64,000 nucleotides of DNA, taken from contig JACEFZ010015006.1 in NCBI GenBank assembly GCA_014155875.1, positions 73,501-137,500 of the forward strand. The letters run 5' to 3'. Every line of letters starts with the position of its first letter. Within the stretch, counting starts at the first letter, position 1. The stretch comes from Cepaea nemoralis. Its lineage: Eukaryota; Mollusca; Gastropoda; Stylommatophora; Helicidae. The translations under genes were made by a program, and so were the position numbers. Of the stretch, positions 32,999 through 46,461 are shown piece by piece. The notes under the pieces are model-generated. The model did no database searches. It worked only from the letters and a program-made list of their open reading frames with translations, and had not been told where the DNA came from.

Positions 32999-33608
32999 TG
33001 CCATGTCGCAAATCCTCTTTTCAAGTATTATGCCATGGATTGATTCGCGACAAGGAACCTGAATTGGCTCATTGAGGAATCACGGTGTAGACAATGGCTT
33101 TAGTACTCACTGGCGAACATGGAATGAAGTACAATGCTCAGGAACGCTAAACCCGTTTTATTTTCCGGAATCACGAACACATATATTAGGTGGTGACAAA
33201 TTAGTGTCCAATGTCGTACTGCATCTTTCCTAACAGCTGTTGATTAACCTTCGATTTCCCTCTGTTCCTTCAGGTCGACTTTGCAGCCATTTATCTATCT
33301 CCCAATGCATCTCTGGCTGTCTAGAGCTTGTCCGCTGTTCGTAGATCCATGGCGGTTTCTAGATACCTTGCTAGATGTCATTAGTTTGGAATACGTCCCT
33401 TGCTAGCCTGCCGACGATGCACTAGCCACATAGAATTTCTCTTCCGATCGAAATACCCGTCCGTTCTCTTTGGTAGTCACACAACGTCTCCCGTTGTCAC
33501 GTTGGCGTGGCCGTGACGTCTCCCCGTATCCTAGTGGTTGTGCACTGTTTAATGCAGTTCACTTTGTGTTCTCTGTGAAGTGTGCTTTTCTCCACTAGCT
33601 ATATGGTA
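32999..33608 (-). repeat. 3' LTR (left)
   Basis: 610 bp. It aligns along its whole length with 40236-40887 but lacks about 42 bp that the right LTR has (around 40443-40485). Terminal dinucleotide on the right edge is TA in place of CA. Confidence 0.9.
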
Positions 33609-33613
33609 TTATG

Positions 33614-33628
33614 CCCCCCCCCCCCACA
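33614..33628 (-). promoter_or_regulatory. polypurine tract beside the 3' LTR
   Basis: On the minus strand this is GTGGGGGGGGGGGG followed by CATAA and the LTR start. A purine run immediately upstream of the 3' LTR is where plus-strand DNA synthesis is primed in LTR elements. It independently supports minus-strand orientation. Confidence 0.6.
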
Positions 33629-33654
33629 ATTAAATGATGTAATCATTTATAATC

Positions 33655-33658
<4 letters not shown>

Positions 33659-33748
<90 letters not shown>

Positions 33749-33749
33749 C
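33659..33749. repeat. (TA)n then (CA)n microsatellite
   Basis: About 82 bp of TA followed by four CA units, inside the LTR element close to the left LTR. Confidence 0.95.
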
Positions 33750-33902
33750 TCGTGATTACTAACCCATGCCCAATAGCAGTGCCGACATCATGAGTCATAT
33801 ATAATGCTGATTATGACTAATGGCCCCTATTAATTACCCTAAAACAATAAAATATCAGACGGGCACGCCCTCCTGCTCACAATTCGACAGATAACGTCGT
33901 GA

Positions 33903-34010
33903 AGCCCAGCCTATGTGTGGGCTGGACTAACTAATTATAACAATTATTCCCTTACTTGTCCATTAGGACAAGTGTCCTCACTCTGGGTCAAAACCCGGAG
34001 TTGGGGACGT
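33903..34010. other. cluster of three hairpins
   Basis: 33903-33925 can fold with AGCCCA/TGGGCT or CCAGCC/GGCTGG. 33954-33973 is ACTTGTCC-ATTA-GGACAAGT, a perfect 8-bp stem. 33981-34000 is CTCTGGGT-CAAA-ACCCGGAG, a stem with one mismatch, extended by GTCC/GGAC outside. All lie within the 3' region of the LTR element. Confidence 0.6.
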
Positions 34011-34782
34011 GGGTAAACAACAGGTACCAAGTAGTCCATACCAGTTAACGCTCAAAACTGTCGCTGGCTATATCCACTAGGCGTTTCTTGCATAAAATAT
34101 TTGTATGTAGGTGAGGTGGACTCCATTGCTGTATAGAGTGTACCTTTAGAGACTTCCTCTATGACGATTGATCGTATAAAGTTATGTGCAATTCATTTTT
34201 AAGGGTTTGCCATGTGTGGCGTAGCATTCTGATGCCTTTATGTGAATCCAATGATAATGAACGATAATTATAGCCCTCTACTTATCAGGGTCATTAACCA
34301 ATGAACTAATATAATCAACAAATTACTTATTCTATTGTAATAACTAATAACCGAACTATTGTAACTATAATGAATTTAACACAATTATAATGTTCATATC
34401 ATATATCTAAAATTACTATTGTTCACTGTTCTATCCTGTCTTTCTGATAACACAATAATAACACAAATCTTCATAGAAGAAAAATACTTAATGTCTGCAT
34501 TCCCAACGAATGTTCGTAACGTAAAAGTTCCGTCATCTCCATATGACGTATGGACGCGAAATTGAAAATTCCGTCATCTCAACACTTGACGACACAAACA
34601 AGTACTCTTATTCCAGCAATCGAACATGCGGGAATTAATATGTCGCAAAAACAAGTCACTTTATTTTCATCATGACTCTGCCAACAATGAAAGAAAAATA
34701 CACATATGTATCCATATGGCTAACACTATGTAAAACAACATTTGCAGGTTGCTATGAACATTGTTATATAACCAGGTGCATC

Positions 34783-34784
<2 letters not shown>

Positions 34785-34855
<71 letters not shown>
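34785..34855. repeat. (TA)n microsatellite
   Basis: 71 bp of pure TA. Confidence 0.95.
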
Positions 34856-34857
<2 letters not shown>

Positions 34858-35639
34858 CCTAAACACTCTATGAACTACAACCGATAAACATCAAGAACAA
34901 AACTACTGTGGAAAAGAATAGATATGTCCATCTTTAAGAATAGTATCAGTGTCTAGAATTTGGCATATCTTGAATAGAAGTCATGTAAAGAATTATAAAT
35001 ACAAAGACTTAACACCTCTAAGAAAATAAACTAGAAATATAATATAATATTCTGATTTAACAATAATAAATATTCAAATCAAATAATTATAGAATTTATA
35101 AGTGTTCTCTAATTTAGATATAGTTAACAACAATTATCTGAAGAATAGAGAACAGAAATATTTTCTCACGTTGAACATAGAAATATGAGATAGTGTGAAC
35201 AATTTTGAAAAGTATAGCTTCATATCAGCGAAAGTTTTGTGACAACTTATTTTGTAAGACCCTAGTGTTTCTGTAGTGCACTATGTGTTGATATGATAAC
35301 CTAACATCCCATTTTATTTTTATTTTTTCTTTTCTTTTATTCTTATTTTTATTCATCTTCTATCTTTTTTTCTTTTTTGTTCAAACCTATAGAATCTCTT
35401 TTCTGCATGTATGCCAATATATGTACACTTTAACTTTGTTGACTGGAACAATGTTATCGTTTTCACCCTTGTGTATGATGTTTAATGCAAACGCTGCAAT
35501 GCGGTATGTTTGGTAAATCTGTACCAGAAGTAAGATAAGTTACTATAGTAAGCAAAGACAAGTGTAGCTTTTTTTCTGTAATGTTCTTTGCATTTTCTTA
35601 TCAAGTTAGTAAAGTTTATTTTTGTTTGTAAGCTAAAGT

Positions 35640-35940
35640 TTACAACCTTTGTTATGACTTGCGCACAAATGTGTGTGATGTATTTCTTGGTTTCTGTTAA
35701 CCAATTTATACGTTTCTTTCTGGTTTGTGCATACCTTTTCTTGACTTATGAGTGGATAGTTGCAACGCTACAAGCAATGTATTTCTTTGCTTGTGAGTAC
35801 ATGCTTTGTGACATACTTTTTTACTTCAGTGTGCATGTTTGTGATATGCATTTTTATTCTTATGAACCCGCTTGTAATATGTTTCTTGACCTGTGCGAAC
35901 ATGTTTGTACTGGCACAAATAGTATTTCTCTTTATACGTG
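35640..35940 (-). repeat. degenerate ~33-bp tandem repeat
   Basis: Phrases such as TTTGTGACATACTTTTTTAC, TTTGTGATATGCATTTTTAT and CTTGTAATATGTTTCTTGAC recur about every 33 bases. The minus-strand frame 35768-35953 shows the same rhythm as repeats near 11 residues (AQVKKHITS, IRIKMHITN, TEVKKYVTK). It could be a diverged coding minisatellite or plain non-coding repeat. Confidence 0.5.
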
Positions 35941-36207
35941 AGTAACTGTTCATAACAACACATTTAACCTGTGATATGGTTGATTTAACTAAGGTTATGA
36001 TCTGGGTAACAAATATGGTAATAAAATCCCATTATGACTGTTTAGTGGGCCGTATCTGTTGTTTGTTACCAGTGCGTGTAACGTTTGGTTTCTTTTGTGA
36101 ATGTTTCTGAAAAGTGTCATTTATAGACATATAATCTCGCCTGATTTGTTTTTGATTATCACTTACACACACAGATGACGAATTTACTGCCGAATTTTCT
36201 TTTTTCG

Positions 36208-36700
36208 TTATATCGTGTTCGTCACCGTTGATGCCACTTTGGTCAAACGCCTATATTCTTCTTCTCTGGCGTCATTTGGACTTCGGTTCTTGTGAGTGAG
36301 GCAGTCAGGGTTGTGTTCGATGGTCAGTTCTGGAACGTAATCTTTAACATTGGTTATATTACCAATTATCAACCCAGCACAAGGGTTTGGTAATACGGCT
36401 GCACATACTTTGCCTTCATAATATGGGCATTTTATGCTGACCCATGCAGTCTGGCATGTTTCTATTGTACCCCAAATGATCTGCAACAAATGTTCTCATG
36501 TGTAAAGTCATTTTTGTTTACCTGTTTGTGACTAACGCCTGTAATATCAGATCCTGTGTCTCTAAAACAGGTTGTTAGTCAACCATTAACACACGCTTGT
36601 TGGATAATCAGAGTACTTTTATGAGTGCATGCAGCATTTGCCTCATGTATATGACTCTTGTGATCTGATGTAAGATTATGACCATCAACACAACCTTATT
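36208..36700 (-). pseudogene. retropepsin-like protease of the LTR element
   Basis: On the minus strand, at 36546-36560, the frame reads CFRDTGSDITGVS, the DTG active site of a retroviral-type aspartic protease. One frameshift later (about 36480) the frame 36208-36489 continues with PYYEGKVCAAVLPNPCAGLIIGNI, which fits the flap-to-C-terminal part ending in LIIG(N). The frame then stops; no RT follows. Stops occur upstream of the DTG as well. Confidence 0.7.
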
Positions 36701-36941
36701 TACATGCGTTATTATTGTATGCGTGTGTGTCCTCCAAGTCATCGGAATCACTACTACTAGAAAACACATATGCAGTATTTGCTTCTTTCCACGTATTTCT
36801 CATCGCACATAAGTTGCTTGACTGTCCGTACGCCCTACAAGAAAAACATTTAATACTCCTCTTGTAGGAGTCATACTTACTTCTCTTCATTGATGTGATG
36901 TCTCTCAAGTAAGCAGGATAACCTGGATGTTGATCACACAT
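36696..36941 (-). pseudogene. gag zinc-knuckle segment
   Basis: The segment CFSCRAYGQSSNLC has CCHC spacing (C-x2-C-x4-[Q]-x4-C) with Gln in the His position, so the knuckle is degraded. It sits between the gag domain and the protease, the normal order. Confidence 0.65.
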
Positions 36942-37071
36942 CTGTAGTGATCCGTAAGACAGTTTGCAGTGTTGGCACAGTGTGAAGTGCCCCTTTCTAA
37001 GTCTGTCTGTATCTTTATTTGTGTTATGGTAAGGACCTCTATTTCGGTTAGAAAATTTCTTAAACTTACCA

Positions 37072-37446
37072 TTACCTTTTTTGATTTTGGACTTTTGCTC
37101 TAGCTCCTATCACCAGTTCTGGTTGTGTACAGTCAGCAAATATGTCACGATGGGCATTATAAAAATGGCTCACCTTTTGATTCCATCTCACTAAGTGACT
37201 TACACTTATTTTCAACCAGAAATACGGACATAGCTTCCGGTACTGCTGATAAAGTCGGTCTCTTAGTATCAGGTCACGAATTTTATTGAAATCAGACCCA
37301 ATGTCTGCTGCCTTTATCCATTTGTCAAAGCAAGAAGATAATTCAGAGACAATATCAAGGAATGTTTGATTAGACTTATGAGGAAGTGTTTTAAATTTCG
37401 TACGCAACCCACATTCATCCAATCGTGCCAGAACAAGATCTCGCAT
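37072..37446 (-). pseudogene. gag capsid-like (SCAN-like) domain
   Basis: A helical segment, LPHKSNQTFLDIVSELSSCFDKW...FNKIRDLILRDRLYQQ, resembles the SCAN-like capsid C-terminal helices found in some Ty3/gypsy gags. It is separated from the N-terminal part by stops near 37447-37555. Confidence 0.55.
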
Positions 37447-37554
37447 ATATTTATAGTTAGTTCACAAGTCCTCAGGAATCAACTCAATCACCTTCAAAGG
37501 CTCCAACGCAAGATGACGGTGAAAGAGTATCCGTAAATCTTGCTCTTGAATTTG

Positions 37555-38175
37555 TTAAAACTTCGCTAAAACCTCGAAATTAGTTATCCAACTGCTGACC
37601 GTGTCGCCTTGCTGAAAATTACGTATGATGCCTTGGTACTTCTTGACTGGGTCATTAGTCTTTGCTTGAGCTCTTTCCCGTTCTATTTTCGCTTCGCGAT
37701 CCATTTCCAAAGTCTTAACTCGTAAATTAACCTCAAGCTCCTTGTTTTTCAATAACGTCTCAGTCGCAAGCTTGTCTTTCGCAAACGCTAGTTGTTTTTC
37801 CCGCATTTCCGTTTCAGCAGGTATCTTCTCCCGCTCCAATGCTAACTCTTGTTCTTTTGCAGCCGTCTTCTCTCGTTCCAATGCTAGCTCTTTTTCCCTA
37901 GCAGCCATTCTTTCCTTTTCTAATGCTACTTGTTGTGCTGCTTGTTGTTCCCATGCTTCTCTTTCTACAGCTAATATCTCTCTTCTTTCCTCTTTCCCCC
38001 GTGCAGCTTGAAGTACTCTTGCCTCTTTGTCTGCTGCCAGTCTTTCGGCTCTCTCTTCTCTCTGTTGAGCCTGGTATTCCTTATACTCCTGCTTAGCCCA
38101 CGTTCGAGGTTCTGAACCGGATAGGCCAGATTTCTCACCCATGGTCAGACAATCTTGAAGTGTCAGTGTCGCCAT
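37555..38175 (-). CDS. gag N-terminal coiled-coil protein (206 codons open)
   Basis: Start ATG at 38173-38175 (MATLTLQDCLTMGEKSGLSG). Residues 30-165 are a charged coiled coil with tandem ELALERE-KxAAKEQ units (at least three near-repeats around residues 85-115). It ends QQGDTVSSWITNFEVLAKF, a segment typical of the start of capsid-like gag. It is the least damaged frame of this element and is followed at once by broken gag. Leader from the right LTR to the start is about 2 kb. Confidence 0.7.
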   Translation of the reverse strand: MATLTLQDCLTMGEKSGLSGSEPRTWAKQEYKEYQAQQREERAERLAADKEARVLQAARGKEERREILAVEREAWEQQAAQQVALEKERMAAREKELALEREKTAAKEQELALEREKIPAETEMREKQLAFAKDKLATETLLKNKELEVNLRVKTLEMDREAKIERERAQAKTNDPVKKYQGIIRNFQQGDTVSSWITNFEVLAKF

Positions 38176-40235
<2,060 letters not shown>

Positions 40236-40887
40236 TGCCATGTCGCAAATCCTCTTTTCAAGTATTATGTCATGGATTGATTCGCGACAAGGAACCTGAA
40301 TTGGCTCATTGAAGAAACACGGTGTAGACAATGGCTTTAGTATCACTGGCGAACATGGAATGAAGTACAACGCTCAGGAACGATAAATCCGTTTTATTTT
40401 CCGGAATCAAGAACACATATATTAGGTTGTGACTAATTAGTGTCTCGTGATCCCGAGGGGCAACTAATTATCTAATACCCCAACCTCCAATGTCGTCCTG
40501 CATCTTTCCTAACCGCCGTTGATTAACCTTCGATTCCCCTCTGTTCCTTCAGGTCGACTTTGCAGCCATTTATCTATCTCCCACTGAATCTCTGGCTGTC
40601 TAGAGCTTGTCAGCTGTTTATAGATCCATGGCGGTTTCCAAATACCTTGCTAGCTGTCCTTAGTTTGGAATACGTCCCTTGCTAGCCTGCCAACGATCCA
40701 CTAGCCACATAGAATTGCTCTCCCGATCGAAATACCCGTCCGTTCTCTTTGGTAGTCACACAACGTCTCCCGTTGTCACGTTTGCGTGGCCGTGACGTCT
40801 CCCCGTATCCTAGTGGATGTGCACTGTTTACAGCAGTTCACTTTGTTTTCTCTGTGAAGTGTGCTTTTCCCCACTAGCTATATGGCA
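40236..40887 (-). repeat. 5' LTR (right)
   Basis: 652 bp, TGCCAT...ATGGCA. It is followed by the target duplication CTCGT (40888-40892). It keeps the segment GTCTCGTGATCCCGAGGGGC that is absent from the left LTR. The promoter should lie here, but I do not see a convincing TATA box. Confidence 0.9.
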
Positions 40888-42163
40888 CTCGTGAGCAGAA
40901 ACGGCCTTTTTAAGGTCCTTGAAAAGATTCGATGTCCACCCACCCTTCTTAGTCTCGTGAAATGATTTAACGAAAACATGCAGTGGACCATTTTATTTGA
41001 CGGCTCAACATTCCAGTCATTTAGAATCAGCCGTGGAGTAAAGCATGGCTGCATGCTTGCACTTACACTTTTTGGTATCTTTTTCGCCGTTGTCTTAAGG
41101 CAGGGATATGGGAATGCCACTGAAGGCATATATCTCCATACAAGATCTGATGGCAAACTTGTTAACCCAACAAGACTCAAGGCAAAGACCAAAATAAGAT
41201 CCAGATGCATAAGAGATCTACTTTGTGCAGATGATGCTGCAGCACTGCTACTACTCATATACCAGAAGATCTCCAACGACTCACAGATAGTTTTGCAGCC
41301 ACCTGCAAAGACTCTGGGTTCACCATCGGCCTAAATAAAACACAGGTGATGGACCATGATTCTGGTGCGCCTCCGTCAAACAAAATTCCCAATTACGAAT
41401 TGAAGGTCGTCCACACGTTTGTGTATTTGGGGTCGACAATATCAGATAATCTTTTATTAGAGACAGAAATCGACAGACGCATCGGAAATGCAGCCACAAC
41501 ATTTTCCAGACTAACTAAAAGATTTTGGGAGAATAATACACTAACAGAGCTTACAAAAGCTCAAGTATATAATGCTTGTTTTGTTAGCACACTACTCTAT
41601 GACTCTGAGTCCTGGATCATGTTCTCAAGACAGGAAAAAATGTTGACTTCTTTCCATATGAGATGTCTGAAACGTATCCTGGGTATATCATGTACTTTAA
41701 AGAGCATATATTACCACAGTGCACTCCCTCATCAAGCAGAGACGCCACCGGTTGCTGGGCCACGTATCTCGAATGGAGGATGAACGTATTCCCAAAGATC
41801 TCTTATACGGAGAACAGGAAAGAGGCCAACCGGAAGACGCCACATGCGATATAGTGATGTGTGTAAACAAGATATGAAAACTCTCGGCATAGATCCAGCC
41901 ACATGGGAAAGAGTTGCAGCAGCCCGATGTTCCTGGAGAAGAGATGTACGAAACGGACTGGTCTTTTTGAGCGCAAGCTGATCTAACAAACTGAGGATAG
42001 GCGGCACAAGCTTAAAACGCTGTCACTTACTGCGGGACCTGCCTCATCTTACAGATGCAAAAACTGTGACAGATATTGTCAGTCTCGCATTGGACTATAC
42101 TGTCACCAGCGGTGCTGTCAGATACCGCCACAGCGGCACAACTCTATAGACCTTCAAGGCTAA
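40888..42163 (+). pseudogene. LINE E RT second half and C-terminal zinc finger
   Basis: Continues VSRNGLFKVLEK..., ISRGVKHGCMLALTLFGIFF, LLCADDAAA (YADD equivalent), YLGSTISDNLLLETEIDRRIG, LLYDSESW and MRCLKRILGIS. After further frameshifts comes YRCKNCDRYC...GLYCHQRC (about 42050-42115), a C2H2 finger like the one at 150-530. Stop TAA at about 42161. Confidence 0.8.
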
Positions 42164-42545
42164 AAGACGCCTACTATTACGAGTAAGATTATGTTATATT
42201 TAAACATCAACTCTGGGGAGCAGAATATGGCAGGGAGACAACACGCGTCAGGTTATCCAGAGTGAGATTTCTCCTCCGCTGGCTGCGGTGACTTCCCTGT
42301 GCTTTTCTGGTCTCTATACACTTTACATTTAAGAGCCACTTCTAGTTTTCTTACAATAATTGGCTACTAAGATTTTGGGATTTTTCTCTCATTTCTATTT
42401 TAACAAACCACATCATGTGCATTTGTTCGCGATTCGTGAACGGCAAGACTACTGAATGATGCAAGCAATGAATAGTGTCGCCATGGCAACTGGTTTACTT
42501 TTACCAGCCAATCGGCGGTTGATTTTGGAGTAGCCCTTGTATAAT
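42164..42545. other. unassigned spacer
   Basis: No feature recognised after the LINE E stop. Confidence 0.35.
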
Positions 42546-42756
42546 GTCACAAAGGCTCGAGTTCAGTTATTGATTGTTAGCACTGTTTCTGTGGAAACTG
42601 CAAACTGAACCAGAGGCAGCCAAGACTCGAGATACAGGAGTGACAGATACGTACATATCCGGATGGCTTGGACACATGCCATAATCGAGACAAGAACACA
42701 TACATGATACAAGATTATAGCCATCGTGTGAGATGGCGAACCATGATTACTCACGT

Positions 42757-42851
<95 letters not shown>

Positions 42852-42925
42852 TTTTCTTTATCCCAATTATATATATGTGTTATCAGTAATGTTAGTGTTG
42901 TTATTGAGACATAATATATACATTC
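42546..42925 (+). repeat. dispersed repeat L (copy 1)
   Basis: Shares, in order, AGTTCAGTTATTGATTG, TTTCTGTGGAAACTGCA, GAACCAGAGGCAGCCAAGAC, GGCTTGGACACATG and GATACAAGATTATA with 48413-48600. After a (CA)n/(TA)n expansion it also shares ATTATATATATG and AGTAATGTTAGTGTTGTTAT with 48675-48970. The middle translates like the end of LINE family A (DGLDTCHNRDKNT). It is a 3' end of a related LINE subfamily. Confidence 0.65.
42760..42853. repeat. (CA)n-(TA)n-T microsatellite
   Basis: (CA)n to about 42816, (TA)n to 42842, then a T run. Confidence 0.95.
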
Positions 42926-42975
42926 TAAATATGACGATCTATCTATCTATCTTTCCATATATAAATAACAATTAT

Positions 42976-43212
<237 letters not shown>

Positions 43213-44019
43213 ACACACACACACATCCTCTCACACACAAACGACGGCATGTCTGTTAAAGGATATGATGGTAGTAATTATGTCCTGCAACATACGAGTA
43301 TCTTATACAGATCACATGCATTTAAATTTTCTCTTAATTACCTGAGAGAGTTTCATAATTGTGATTTCTTTTCATCTGTTTAGACGCCATTGTGAATTCG
43401 TTAAATTACAATGGAAAGCATGTCGGTGCTTTAAAGTCGAGAGATAATCGTTGCACAACTGTCTGAAGGTAGACGAGACTTACAGTTGGGACATAATTGT
43501 TGCATTACAATGGGACGATGGTTGTTGCATTACAATGGGAATATAGCTGTTGTATTAAAGTCAGGGGATAGCCGTCGCATCACATTTGGGAAATAGTCGT
43601 TGCTTTACAAATGGGAGATGCAGTGCATAGTACTCTAAATTTAGTATAGAAAAAACATTGGATTCTTAATAACGTCCGCATACTCTTTGAGAGGCGTAAT
43701 AAAATTGTTGCATTAGCATCTATTCTCAATCTAAACGTTCTTTTTACGAGTACGTAGAAAGTTTGATTTGTTAACATACTGGCTGATTCAATAATCGGTG
43801 TTGTGGCGAAGGTGTTGCGAACGCGATTTACATCCCCACATACCGCGTTCGAAACACAGTTGCAGACGATTTTGAATCAGACCGCCTGACGTTGTTTATC
43901 ATTCAATGATGTGTGTGTCGGTCGTTCAGAAAACAATGGGAATTAATTGAATGTAAACTAGCCTAGAAACTCACACAGTGATTTAATATTCAACACATCT
44001 CTGTGTTTTAACTATACAC

Positions 44020-44140
<121 letters not shown>

Positions 44141-44411
44141 TAATTAAGAGGAAAGTCGACAGATGTTATTACTTACTATGTTTTCTCGTTCCTTCATATA
44201 CTACTCAGTTTACATTATGTTGCCTTTGACTTCTGCCCTTCATCATAAACCGGAGGGCAAGACCTCAACTCACTCATGCCATGGTGTCCTTTCGTTTGTT
44301 ATCTCTGACAGCTTCCACATTGTCCTTCTCTAATGATGCATCTCTGCCCCTAATTATATCATCGGTGTGTTGTAATGTCTGCCTTAACTGCGTTTTCTCT
44401 GTGGATTCCAG

Positions 44412-44497
44412 AGAGAGGACGAACGAACTAACGAACGAACTTTATTTTCAAAGGGTAACAAATTGGGCACGCAGGCCCGTCTTACATTCGGACCTTC
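44412..44497 (-). repeat. short interspersed tail motif, minus copy
   Basis: Inverse of 42976-43060: ACGAACGAACTTTATTTTCA, AAGGGTAACAAATTGGGCAC, GCAGGCCCGTCTTACATTCG. It forms the left edge of the insertion in the S1 copy. Confidence 0.75.
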
Positions 44498-44609
44498 CAA
44501 TCACTAATCTTTCGTTCAACAATAATGCATAATATATTCACATAGGAAAATAACATTGTCAGATGAATGTTGTAAACATAACAATGCATATTACCATGTT
44601 GTGAGGCAC

Positions 44610-44813
44610 ATACCCTAACCATCCACCCATCACCCATCCACCCACACATCCCCCAACCAAGCAAACACACACCCCCAGGCACACATACATTCACCCGCCC
44701 ACCCATCACCCACCCACACATCCCCCACCTACACACATCTCCCCACCCACCCACACACACATACTCCACTCATCCCATAACCCATCAACACTCACCCACA
44801 CACATATCCTTCA

Positions 44814-44847
<34 letters not shown>

Positions 44848-45725
44848 CCCCTACCACCCAGTCAAACTCACATCCCCAAACTACACATCCCCGCCTGCAC
44901 ACAAACATATTCCCACCAATCCTCACATAACGCACCTAACCACACACACAACTAGCATCCACCCACACATCACCCACACAATGACACCCACCCACACATC
45001 CCACGCCCAAACACGTACGCACCCATCCCTACCACCAACCTACACATATCACCCACCCACACATCCTCCACCAACCCCTGAATCACACATCCCTTAACCA
45101 ACACATTCCTTAACCACACATTACCCACCCACACACACACACACCCCACCCATACACTCACACACACACATCTCCCCACTCATAAACACATCCCCCACAC
45201 GCTTCCCCATCCACCAACACACCCCCTTCCACAAACACCCACACACACCACCACCCACACACATCCCCACACACATCTTCCCACCCACACACACCCCCAC
45301 CCATCTCCCACATATATCCACCCACTTCCGTATTCATCACTCAACCACTCACACCCACACATCCCCCACCCACCTAGCAACACATACATCTCCCATCTAC
45401 CCACCTACACTCACACACCCCATCCACTCAGCCAAACACACATCCCCCACCCTCTTATACATCTTTTACCCACCCGCACATTCCACACTTAATCAAACCT
45501 ACCCCACCTATCCACACACACCCATCCCTCACAAACACACATTATCTCTCCCACACAACAGCCACATATATACACACCCCCATCCTCTCACACACATCCC
45601 CCACACGCATCTTCCATACACATCCCCACTCACACATCCCTCACCCACACCTCCCCACCCACCCACACACCCCCAACCTACAAACACACTTACCACCCGC
45701 ACATACATCATCCACCCACCCACGT
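44610..45725. repeat. C/A-rich, almost G-free degenerate satellite
   Basis: About 1.1 kb in which the plus strand is made of words such as CACCCACACATCCCCCACC with very few G and scattered T. No constant period is obvious, but CCACCCACACAT and ACACATCCCCCACC recur many times. The long Gly/Val/Cys/Trp minus-strand frames here come from the composition. Confidence 0.9.
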
Positions 45726-45900
45726 TCCTGTTAAACCATTATCATGTTGTCACAATGTGTTTGCCAGCCAGCGCTAACATTTTTCCTCATCTCGTGTTGC
45801 ACTTTATTCTGATGTTTAAAAATTCTTACTATACCTGATGCTTACCTTGTTTCTATCATTGCCTCATTATTTCTTATTTAAATGTGATATTGTTCTGCCA

Positions 45901-46460
45901 CTTTCGATGACAAGGGTGAGACAACGGCATTAGATGGGATGAGAGACATTGGTGTTAACTCTTGAGTTGCGATACTTGATGGCCTTGTAAGGAACACGAG
46001 TAGGCAGGTGAAACAACGTAACATTGATATAACTACAGCCACACACTCGTTTAAAATGTGAGCACTAGTCTGAGCGAGCACCTATGCACTTTGTCAGCAT
46101 TCAGTGATAATATCATCATTTGATAATTTGACCATTTGAAATAGTTCCCATGTTTTAAGAAATATCTAGTAAATTTGTGATTTGAAAATGATACAGCTCA
46201 AAACATTATAATTGCAACAATTTATACATATACACATGCGTATAAAGATTACAATTTTATTTTCAGAGAATTGCACTTACTATGAACTGGAAGAATAAAG
46301 AAAGACACAAAATAAAAGTTTGTAACAGCTAAGATGCGTGATTCTTATTCTGTAGTTCTAATTAGTTTTATACACTAGCAAAACTTAATGCCATGTACTT
46401 GTTGAACACCACTGCTGGTATGTAGTCGTTTCTATATTAAATCACCCTTCGCATAAAGTT
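45901..46460. other. unassigned spacer
   Basis: No feature recognised. Confidence 0.35.
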
Positions 46461-46461
46461 G

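Larger units (their letters stand above)
34011..36200. other. pol-position region without recognisable pol
   Basis: This is where RT and integrase should lie (minus strand). I find no RT block, no DDE integrase and no RNase H in either strand. It holds a (TA)n array at 34785-34855, AT-rich DNA and a degenerate tandem repeat at 35640-35940. Confidence 0.5.

Noticed and set aside
35588..35941. 117-codon plus-strand frame resembling a membrane protein
   Set aside because: Hydrophobic because of T-rich periodic sequence; no homologous pattern, and it overlaps the minus-strand repeat.
37742..38011. 89-codon plus-strand frame, Ala/Ser/Phe-rich
   Set aside because: Antisense shadow of the gag coiled coil.
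44482..45723. Several Gly/Val/Cys/Trp-rich minus-strand frames
   Set aside because: Produced by the G-free C/A-rich satellite; no domain and no start context.
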